Positions 43,893-50,686 of a stretch of DNA of 50,686 bases are shown piece by piece. Below the pieces are notes generated by a model. The model was not told the DNA's origin, did not search any database, and saw only the letters and a program-made list of their open reading frames with translations. The translations under genes were made by a program, and so were the position numbers. Each line of letters begins with the position of its first letter. Position 1 is the stretch's first letter. The DNA is from an uncultured Blautia sp. (GTDB lineage Bacteria > Bacillota > Clostridia > Lachnospirales > Lachnospiraceae): NCBI GenBank assembly GCA_900551715.1, contig URXG01000011.1:1-50686 (forward strand), read 5' to 3'.

Positions 43893-44870
43893 TTGGAAAA
43901 GCTGAAACAAAATCCAATCATTAAAAAGCTCGGCTTGAACAGGATCCTTCTTGTATGTATCCTGATTATCATGTTCGCAGTTTTTAAAGTAGTTCTGGGA
44001 ACGAAATTCCCGGTTGGTGACAGTATCAAGTCCACTTTGAATTATGTATACTTCCTGGGCTTCCTGTCATTGGGCGTTACATTCGTAATCGCTACCGGAG
44101 GAATCGATTTCTCCATCGGACCTGTAATGTTCTGCTGTGCACTGGTTTCCGGTTACTGCATGACAAGCTACAAGGTTCCATGTGCAGCAGCAATGGTGAT
44201 CTGTGTACTGATCGGTCTTGCATTTGGTGTCTTTAATGGATGGCTGGTATCTTACTTATCTGTTCCGGCATTCATCGTATCCATGGCTTCCATGAATATC
44301 GCCAAAGGTATTGCATCCGTATTCACAAAGACTCAGTCTGTAAGCTGGCCACTGGCAAGTGATCCTGCAAACGGCTGGTTCCGTAACATCGTATCTTACA
44401 AAGGATTCCCTGTAGGTCTCGTGATCTTCCTGGTAATGGCAGTGATCTGTGGTATCGTTCTTTACAACACAAAACCAGGACGTTATATCCTCTGCCTTGG
44501 ATCCAACACAGAAGCAGTTCGTCTTTCCGGTGTAGATACAAAGAAATGGAACATGCTTGCATACATAATCTGTGGCTTTCTGGTAGGAATCGCAGCACTG
44601 TTCTTCGTAGCTACCTATACAACCGTTCAGCCAGGATATGGCGATCAGTATAACAACGAAGCAATTGCCGGATGTGTAATGGGTGGTACATCCATGGTCG
44701 GAGGTCTTGCTTCCATCGGTGGTACAGTAATTGGTGTATTTATCATCTCTCTTCTTCAGCAGGGTATCATGGCATTTGGCCTTGGTAAAGGACAGCAGAT
44801 GATCATCACAGGTATCATCGTAATCGTAGCCGTTTACGCCGATGTTTCTGCACGTCGCAGAAAGAACTGA
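43893..44870 (+). CDS. ABC sugar importer, permease 1 (RbsC family)
   Basis: 325 residues from a TTG start (AAGGAGGG eight bases upstream). About eight to ten membrane segments, with the family's TGGIDFSIG, GSNTEAVRLSGVD and GGTSMVGG motifs. Passes a monosaccharide through the membrane together with permease 2 and the ATPase. First gene of the importer operon. Confidence 0.9.
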   Translation: MEKLKQNPIIKKLGLNRILLVCILIIMFAVFKVVLGTKFPVGDSIKSTLNYVYFLGFLSLGVTFVIATGGIDFSIGPVMFCCALVSGYCMTSYKVPCAAAMVICVLIGLAFGVFNGWLVSYLSVPAFIVSMASMNIAKGIASVFTKTQSVSWPLASDPANGWFRNIVSYKGFPVGLVIFLVMAVICGIVLYNTKPGRYILCLGSNTEAVRLSGVDTKKWNMLAYIICGFLVGIAALFFVATYTTVQPGYGDQYNNEAIAGCVMGGTSMVGGLASIGGTVIGVFIISLLQQGIMAFGLGKGQQMIITGIIVIVAVYADVSARRRKN

Positions 44871-44890
44871 TCGAAAGGGAGGATGAAACA

Positions 44891-46405
44891 ATGGGTGACG
44901 TTATTTTAAAAATGGAGGGGATCGACAAGTCCTTTCCTGGAGTTCATGCCCTGGATCACGTTAACTTTGAAGTAAGACGCGGCGAAGTACATGCACTTAT
45001 GGGAGAGAACGGTGCCGGAAAGTCCACTCTGATGAAAGTTCTTACCGGTATTTATCAGAAAGATTCCGGTTCCATTCAGTATAAAGGTAAAGAGATCGCT
45101 TTTCACAATACTCGTGAAGCGCAGGATGCTGGTGTTGTAATCGTGCATCAGGAATTAAACATGGTCGGAGACCTGACCGTTGCACAGAATATCTTTATTG
45201 GACGTGAACCAAAAAAAGGTATTCGTGTAGATGATAAAAAAATGATCGAAGATTCCAGAAAATTATTCCAGGATCTGAATATTGATATTGACCCAAAAGA
45301 AAAAATGAGCAATCTTACTGTTGGTAAACAGCAGATGTGTGAAATCGCAAAAGCTATTTCCCACAAAGCAGAGATCATCATTTTTGATGAGCCGTCAGCA
45401 GCTCTGACAGAGAAAGAAATCGCTGACCTGTTCGTAATCATCAGAGATCTTCGTGAGAAAAATCTTGGTATCGTATATATCTCTCACCGTATGGATGAGA
45501 TCAAAGTGATCACCGACAGAGTTACTGTCATGCGAGATGGTGGCTATGTAGGAACCCTGATCACCAAAGACAGTACAAAAGAAGACATCATCAACATGAT
45601 GGTTGGTCGTGTTATTTACGAGGACCCGAAGGATCACAGCATGGTTGCACAGGATGCACCGGTAGTTCTGAAAGTAGAGCATCTGAATGCAGGCAAGATG
45701 GTACAGGATGTAAGCTTTGAACTTCGTAAAGGTGAGATTCTTGGTTTCTCCGGTCTGATGGGTGCAGGACGTACTGAGACAGCCAGAGCACTTTTTGGAG
45801 CTGACCCGAAACAGAGTGGTAAGATCTCTATTATGGACAAACAGAGTGGACAGCTTCGTGAGGTAACTATCAACAGCCCACAGGATGCTGTTAAATATGG
45901 TATCGGTTATCTGTCAGAGGACAGAAGAAGATATGGTGTAGTTGTTCAGAAGTCTGTTAACGAAAACACTACACTGGCTACTATGGAACAGTTCTGTAAT
46001 GGTCTGCTTATCAACAAAGCAAAAGAAAAACAGGTTTCCGAGAAATATATCAAGGAACTTGCTACCAAGACACCAAGTGGTGACCAGTTGGTAGTTAATC
46101 TTTCCGGTGGTAACCAGCAGAAAGTCGTTATCGCAAAATGGCTGACAAGAGACAGTGACATCCTGATCTTCGATGAGCCTACCAGAGGTATCGATGTTGG
46201 TGCCAAGAACGAAATTTACAAGTTAATGAGTAAACTGGCAGCAGAAGGTAAATCCATCATCATGATTTCTTCTGAAATGACAGAGATTCTCCGAATGAGT
46301 GACCGTATCGTCATCATGTGCGAAGGTAAAGTGACAGGAGATATTGATATTTCCGAAGCAACACAGGAGCGCATCATGGATAAGGCTACAAGGAATATTG
46401 ATTAA
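44891..46405 (+). CDS. ABC sugar importer, ATPase with two nucleotide-binding domains (RbsA/MglA family)
   Basis: 504 residues, standard for the family. First domain: Walker A GENGAGKST (near 38-46), degenerate signature LTVGKQQ, Walker B IIFDEPSAAL. Second domain (about 250-500): no canonical Walker A, good signature NLSGGNQQKVVIAKW and Walker B LIFDEPTRGIDVG. This asymmetry is usual for the family. GGGAGG precedes the start. Confidence 0.94.
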   Translation: MGDVILKMEGIDKSFPGVHALDHVNFEVRRGEVHALMGENGAGKSTLMKVLTGIYQKDSGSIQYKGKEIAFHNTREAQDAGVVIVHQELNMVGDLTVAQNIFIGREPKKGIRVDDKKMIEDSRKLFQDLNIDIDPKEKMSNLTVGKQQMCEIAKAISHKAEIIIFDEPSAALTEKEIADLFVIIRDLREKNLGIVYISHRMDEIKVITDRVTVMRDGGYVGTLITKDSTKEDIINMMVGRVIYEDPKDHSMVAQDAPVVLKVEHLNAGKMVQDVSFELRKGEILGFSGLMGAGRTETARALFGADPKQSGKISIMDKQSGQLREVTINSPQDAVKYGIGYLSEDRRRYGVVVQKSVNENTTLATMEQFCNGLLINKAKEKQVSEKYIKELATKTPSGDQLVVNLSGGNQQKVVIAKWLTRDSDILIFDEPTRGIDVGAKNEIYKLMSKLAAEGKSIIMISSEMTEILRMSDRIVIMCEGKVTGDIDISEATQERIMDKATRNID

Positions 46406-46418
46406 GGGGAGGACAGTC

Positions 46419-47399
46419 ATGACTAAGAAGAAAAAAAGTATTATAAGTGATCAGAGATTTATTGTTTTACTTGTTATCATTGCACTGTCTGCAATCTTCT
46501 CCATTATGAGTAAGGAGTTCAGACAGTATACAACAATCCTGAGTATGTTGGATTTTTCTTACTATGACCTTCTGATGGCAATCGGTGTTACATTCCCGCT
46601 TATCACCGGCGGTGTAGACCTGTCAATCGGAACTGGTATGGTATGTTACGCACTGATCGCAGGAACCATGGTAAGAAGCCATGGTTGGCCGGTAGCAGCA
46701 GCTATGGTGCTGTGCCTGGTACTTGGTCTTGCTGTTGGTGCCCTGAATGGTGTACTGATCGGTATCATGAATCTGCCACCATTCCTTGCAACTCTTTGTA
46801 CATGTATGATCACACGTGGTGCTGGTTCTCTCTGCAGTGCAACACCATGGCCGGGACTTACACAGGACGGTGGATGGTTCCACACAATTTTCAAGATTAC
46901 AGTTGGTACAGGAAGAAGTGCTTCTCGTTATCCGATCGGTTTCCTGTGGATGATCCTTCTGGTTCTCCTGATGGAGTTCGTGCTGAATCATACAAAATTC
47001 GGACGTTACACAATCGCAATCGGTTCCAATAAAGAAGCAGCAGCTCTTTCCGGAATCAATGTAAAATTCTACCATGTAATGGTATATGTAGTATGCGGTC
47101 TCTTTGTAGGACTTGCAGCTATTGCTTACGCAGCAGTTACACCTACTGTACAGCCTGGTACCGGTGCAGGACTTGAAATGGACGCTATCGGTGGTGTATT
47201 CGTTGGTGGTGTTGCAGCTACTGGTGGTTATGGATCAGTAATTGGCACTTTTGTTGGTATCTTTGTCATCATGCTTCTGAAAACAGGTCTTCCATATGTT
47301 GGCCTGCAGGCAAACTGGCAGCAGATCATCACAGGTCTGGTTCTTATCATCGCAGTCCTGATCGATATTGTCAAAGAAAAGAAAAAAGCAGCAATGTAA
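46419..47399 (+). CDS. ABC sugar importer, permease 2 (RbsC family)
   Basis: 326 residues from ATG 46419, which has AGGGGAGG upstream; a longer reading from 46344 would overlap the ATPase gene. Multi-pass with TGGVDLSIG, GSNKEAAALSGIN and GGVAATGG motifs. It is distinct from permease 1, so the channel is a heterodimer, as in the AraH-less YtfT/YjfF type, rather than the RbsC homodimer. Confidence 0.91.
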   Translation: MTKKKKSIISDQRFIVLLVIIALSAIFSIMSKEFRQYTTILSMLDFSYYDLLMAIGVTFPLITGGVDLSIGTGMVCYALIAGTMVRSHGWPVAAAMVLCLVLGLAVGALNGVLIGIMNLPPFLATLCTCMITRGAGSLCSATPWPGLTQDGGWFHTIFKITVGTGRSASRYPIGFLWMILLVLLMEFVLNHTKFGRYTIAIGSNKEAAALSGINVKFYHVMVYVVCGLFVGLAAIAYAAVTPTVQPGTGAGLEMDAIGGVFVGGVAATGGYGSVIGTFVGIFVIMLLKTGLPYVGLQANWQQIITGLVLIIAVLIDIVKEKKKAAM

Positions 47400-47497
47400 T
47401 AAAAGTTCAAATATGTATGTGGAACGCCAGAGCATTTCCTACTGACGTATCATCATAAAACAAAAAACTATATAATTTATTAAGGAGGAAGTAAGTT

Positions 47498-48613
47498 ATG
47501 AATTTCAAGAAAGTAGTAGCATTAGGTATCTGTGCAGCAATGGTAGCAGGAATGTCTGCATCAACAGTTATGGCAGCTGATCTTCCGGATCAGTTCAAAG
47601 ATCTGAAAGCAAACGAAGCATACGAATTCCCGATGATGGTTAAATCTTTCCAGTCTACATACTGGGATGCAGCTCAGGAAGGTATGAAGAAAGCTGCTGA
47701 AGAACTTGGTGTTACTTACACACCTCAGGGACCAAACAGTGAGTCCGATATCGCTGACCAGGTTAACATGATCAACACAGCTATCGCAGCTGGCCCGAAA
47801 GGAATCGGTATTGCAGCTTGTGATACATCTTCCGTACTTGATGCTCTGCAGGAATGCAAAGATAAAGGAATCCCGGTTGTAACATTTGATACAGGTATTG
47901 CAGATGCTCCAGAAGGATCTGTAGTATGTGAAGTCTGCACAGACAACGCACAGGCTGGTGCAGAAGCTGCAACACATATGTATGATGCAATCAAAGATGT
48001 AGTAGCTAATGCAGACGGACAGGTTGTCATCGGTGAAGTTAACCAGGATGCAACAGCTCAGAACATCCAGCAGCGTGGTGGCGGATTCATCGACAAAATG
48101 ATCGAACTCCTTCAGGCTGACGGCAAAACAGTAGCAGTAGCTGGTAACGAATTCTATGTAAACGCAGCAAAAGGTGCAGATGCTAAAGAAGCTGACGCAG
48201 ATGTTGTTATCCAGGTTGCAGTTCCGGCACAGACAACTGTAGAGCTTTGCTCTAACGAAGCTCAGGCTATCCTTTCCAAAGAAAACTGCATCGCTATCTT
48301 CGGTTCCAACCAGACAGCAGCAGAAGGTGTTCTTGCAGCTAACGCAAACCTGAACGTTCTTGGTTCTGACGCAGCAAACGGTGACGTTATCGGTGTTGGT
48401 TTCGACGCTGGTTCTATCATCAAAGCAGCTGTAGAAGACGGAACATTCCTTGGAGCAGTTACACAGTCTCCTCTGATGATGGGATACTATGCAATCTACG
48501 CTCTGACAGCAGCAGCTAACGGACAGGAAATTGAAGATGTTCCTACAGATGGTTACTGGTATGATTCTACAAACATGACAGACGAAGAGATCGCTCCAAA
48601 CCTGTACGACTAA
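47498..48613 (+). CDS. ABC sugar importer, substrate-binding protein
   Basis: 371 residues. Signal peptide (about 1-26, cut near VMA-AD; no lipobox cysteine) and a periplasmic-binding fold (MMVKSFQSTYWDAAQEGMKKAAEELG; TFDTGIADAP). Own promoter-like TATAAT at 47471-47476 and GGAGGAAG ribosome site; codon use strongly favours highly expressed codons, as expected for the most abundant part of an importer. A perfect terminator follows. How a non-lipidated binding protein is kept at a Gram-positive surface is not clear. Confidence 0.88.
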   Translation: MNFKKVVALGICAAMVAGMSASTVMAADLPDQFKDLKANEAYEFPMMVKSFQSTYWDAAQEGMKKAAEELGVTYTPQGPNSESDIADQVNMINTAIAAGPKGIGIAACDTSSVLDALQECKDKGIPVVTFDTGIADAPEGSVVCEVCTDNAQAGAEAATHMYDAIKDVVANADGQVVIGEVNQDATAQNIQQRGGGFIDKMIELLQADGKTVAVAGNEFYVNAAKGADAKEADADVVIQVAVPAQTTVELCSNEAQAILSKENCIAIFGSNQTAAEGVLAANANLNVLGSDAANGDVIGVGFDAGSIIKAAVEDGTFLGAVTQSPLMMGYYAIYALTAAANGQEIEDVPTDGYWYDSTNMTDEEIAPNLYD

Positions 48614-48650
48614 TACGAACACAATTTTTTGAAGAAATCTTACGGGTGTG

Positions 48651-48679
48651 AACCCCCAGGGCATTGCCCTGGGGGTTTT
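48651..48679 (+). terminator. Terminator after the ABC operon
   Basis: A perfect 12-bp GC-rich stem (48651-48662 with 48666-48677) with a three-base loop and a T run to 48679. Confidence 0.93.
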
Positions 48680-48745
48680 GTAATGAAATAACTTTTGCAA
48701 CTAAGGACACTTTTTTGGGCAAACAGGGTTCTTAACTATAACAGG

Positions 48746-48773
48746 ATTTGATGGTAATATAATATCATCAAAT
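48746..48773. promoter_or_regulatory. Inverted repeat and promoter element before the kinase gene
   Basis: ATTTGATG (48746-48753) and CATCAAAT (48766-48773), a perfect 8-bp inverted repeat, enclose an exact TATAAT (48758-48763). The left half extends to the 16-bp element shared with 39268 and 43831. No -35 is recognisable; a repressor or activator bound here would control the promoter directly. Confidence 0.6.
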
Positions 48774-48854
48774 ATGAAGGAAAATACGTAAATACAGCAC
48801 TTTACACAAACAGGTGCCCTGTAATTGATCTTACATATTTAGGAGGAATTTATA

Positions 48855-50255
48855 ATGGCAACATATTATGCAGCAGTTGATATGGGAGCATCCAGTGGAC
48901 GTCTTATTCTTGGTCACATGGAAAATGGCAGGATGGAACTTGAAGAGATTCATCGTTTTGAGAACGGTATGGTCAAAAAGGATGGCGAACTCTGTTGGGA
49001 GTTTGACCGTATTTTTAAAGAAATCGTAATTGGTCTTAAGAAATGTAAAGAGATCGGCAAGATCCCGGTAAGCATGGGCGTAGATACATGGGGGGTTGAC
49101 TTTGTACTTCTTGATAAAGATGACAAAGTACTTGGAAACACCGTTGGATATCGTGATCATCGTACTGATGGTATGGATGAAGAAGTATATAAGATCATTT
49201 CTCTGGAAGAACTTTATGAGAGAACCGGTATCCAGAAGGCAATCTTCAACACTGTATATCAGCTGATGGCAGTTAAGAAAAAACATCCGGAATATCTGGA
49301 GCAGGCAGAGACACTTCTTCATGTACCAGACTACTTCCATTATCTTCTTACCGGACAGAAGACCTGTGAATACACAGAAGCTACTACAGGTCAGCTGGTA
49401 AATGCAGAAACAAAAGACTGGGATTATGAGATTATTGACAGACTGGGATACCCAAGAAGAATCTTCCAGAAGCTGATCATGCCTGGCACAAGTGTAGGAC
49501 ATCTGACAGAAGAACTTCAGAAAGAAGTTGGGTTTGACGTAGAAGTTGTTGCACCTGCAACACATGACACAGGATCTGCAGTACTTGCAGTACCGGCCAA
49601 TGATGATGACTTTATCTACATCAGCTCTGGAACATGGTCACTGATGGGAATCGAAAGAAAGACTCCTGACTGTTCACCGAAGAGTTGCGAACTGAACTTC
49701 ACAAATGAAGGCGGTTATGCAGGACGTTTCCGTTATCTGAAGAACATCATGGGACTGTGGATGATCCAGTCTGTACGTCATGAAGTAAATGACAAATACA
49801 GTTTTGCTGAGATCTGCTCCATGGCAGAAGAAGCAAAGGATTTTCCATCCAGAGTAGATGCCAACGATGAGTGTTTCCTTTCTCCTGAGAACATGACTGA
49901 GGAAGTAAAAGATTACTGCCGCAGAACAGGACAGAAGGTTCCGGAAACTATGGGAGAGATCGCAACTGTTATCTACACCAGCCTTGCTGAATGCTATGCA
50001 AGAACAGCAAAAGAACTGGAAGAGAGTACAGGAAGAACCTACAGTCGTATTCATGTAGTTGGTGGTGGTTCCAATGCAGGATACCTGAACGAACTTACAG
50101 CCAAAGCAACAGGAAAAGAAGTTCATGCAGGTCCCGGAGAAGCAACTGCAATCGGTAACATTACCGCACAGATGCTGAAAGCACAGGAATTCAAATCCAT
50201 CGAAGAGGCTCGTACAACCATTCATGAGTCCTTTGGTATTAAGATTTATAAATAA
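48855..50255 (+). CDS. Rhamnulokinase-family kinase (RhaB-like; L-rhamnulose or L-fuculose)
   Basis: 466 residues. AVDMGASSGRLILGH opens the FGGY fold; GVDTWGVDFVLLD, the YRDHRTDG substrate motif, PATHDTGSAVLAVP with the catalytic aspartate and VVGGGSNAGYLNELTAKATGK follow. Phosphorylates a 6-deoxyketose at O1, after which an aldolase yields glycerone phosphate and L-lactaldehyde. Rhamnulose and fuculose are both possible; nearby fucI and fucU favour fuculose. AGGAGG before ATG 48855. The next gene is 44 bases on. Confidence 0.9.
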   Translation: MATYYAAVDMGASSGRLILGHMENGRMELEEIHRFENGMVKKDGELCWEFDRIFKEIVIGLKKCKEIGKIPVSMGVDTWGVDFVLLDKDDKVLGNTVGYRDHRTDGMDEEVYKIISLEELYERTGIQKAIFNTVYQLMAVKKKHPEYLEQAETLLHVPDYFHYLLTGQKTCEYTEATTGQLVNAETKDWDYEIIDRLGYPRRIFQKLIMPGTSVGHLTEELQKEVGFDVEVVAPATHDTGSAVLAVPANDDDFIYISSGTWSLMGIERKTPDCSPKSCELNFTNEGGYAGRFRYLKNIMGLWMIQSVRHEVNDKYSFAEICSMAEEAKDFPSRVDANDECFLSPENMTEEVKDYCRRTGQKVPETMGEIATVIYTSLAECYARTAKELEESTGRTYSRIHVVGGGSNAGYLNELTAKATGKEVHAGPGEATAIGNITAQMLKAQEFKSIEEARTTIHESFGIKIYK

Positions 50256-50299
50256 GTTTATAAATAAATTATAATCAATATTATAATGGAGGTTTAATT

Positions 50300-50686
50300 A
50301 TGTTAGTAAACACAAAAGCAAAAGTCGGCATATTTTCTATTGCTTTAGGAGCATATCTGCCTCAGTTCGCATCACTGGTACCTGAGTTTGAGGCACAGTA
50401 TGAGGCATTCAAAAAAACAATTCCTGATACAGTAGAGATCATCGACGGAGGAATGGTAACAACCAAAGAACAGTCAATGGAAGCAGGAGACAAATTCCGT
50501 GCAGCTGATGTTGACCTTGTATTCCTTCAGATGCTGACTTATGCTACATCTTACAATATGCTTCCTGCAATTCGTGATCTTGATGTTCCGGTTGTTCTGG
50601 TAAACGTTCAGAAACTGAAAGCACTGGATTATGATCACACAGATATCGCTGCATGGCTTGGCGAAGGTTATGCTTGTGGTGCTGTT
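50300..50686 (+). CDS. Arabinose/fucose-isomerase-type protein, N-terminal part (cut by window edge)
   Basis: 129 residues visible, continuing past the window. KAKVGIFSIALGAYLPQFASLVPEF and the later LVFLQMLTYATSY strand resemble the N-terminal domain of L-arabinose isomerase and its relatives. It could isomerise the aldose that the preceding kinase then phosphorylates. GGAGG at 50288-50292 sets ATG 50300. Only the first domain is visible, so the substrate is uncertain. Confidence 0.75.
   Translation, partial: MLVNTKAKVGIFSIALGAYLPQFASLVPEFEAQYEAFKKTIPDTVEIIDGGMVTTKEQSMEAGDKFRAADVDLVFLQMLTYATSYNMLPAIRDLDVPVVLVNVQKLKALDYDHTDIAAWLGEGYACGAV

Noticed and set aside
1..50686. CRISPR arrays, tRNA or rRNA genes, transposases or phage genes
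   Set aside because: None seen on either strand; repeats present are short inverted repeats only.

Overview
The window reads as chromosome of a Gram-positive, anaerobic, gut-type member of the Clostridia, most likely Lachnospiraceae (Blautia-like). The basis is inference: strong AGGAGG-type ribosome sites, moderate GC, a Gram-positive type IV pilus locus without outer-membrane parts, YesM/YesN-type sensor pairs, BspA-type repeats and a dense set of sugar and polyol genes. I see no tRNA, rRNA, CRISPR array, phage or transposase gene.

Layout. 1-880: C-terminal half of L-fucose isomerase with a terminator. 1127-2092: secreted, membrane-tethered SH3-domain protein. 2406-22271: a type IV pilus locus on the + strand: pilB, pilT, pilC, a structured leader, pilA, prepilin peptidase, a fused pilM-pilN, pilO, four further prepilin-like genes (two of them very large), and a 2062-residue secreted protein with a discoidin-like domain that is probably the pilus-associated adhesin. 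22392-24929 (-): a secreted papain-family protease with repeat domains, separated from the adhesin gene by a bidirectional terminator. 25109-25552 (-): fucU.

25839-32519 (+): a LacI-regulated operon (class II aldolase, LacI repressor, FGGY kinase, GatD-like dehydrogenase, PfkB kinase, aldo/keto reductase). The gene content fits a PTS-free route aldose/hexitol -> hexitol phosphate -> ketose phosphate -> ketose bisphosphate -> trioses. 32596-33426 (-) and 33557-39233 (+): a divergent pair of units, a metallo-beta-lactamase-fold hydrolase facing a tightly coupled operon (ROK regulator, zinc dehydrogenase, divergent FGGY kinase, two mannitol-dehydrogenase-like paralogues). Both paralogues lack the family's active-site histidine. 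The two units are driven by face-to-face promoters lying exactly on top of one another around a palindrome.

39343-43731 (+): response regulator (frameshifted), YesM-type histidine kinase and a membrane-tethered sugar-binding protein, which together look like a three-component sugar sensor. 43893-48613: an RbsABC-type ABC importer with two different permeases. 48855-50255: a rhamnulokinase-like kinase. 50300 to the edge: the start of an arabinose/fucose-isomerase-type protein. Promoters of the sensor, importer and kinase units share a 16-bp element.

The points most worth a second look are the twin histidine-less dehydrogenases and their superimposed promoters, the nested long hairpin at 7917-8097, the structured pilA leader, the giant pilus proteins, the PTS-free hexitol operon and the broken response regulator.
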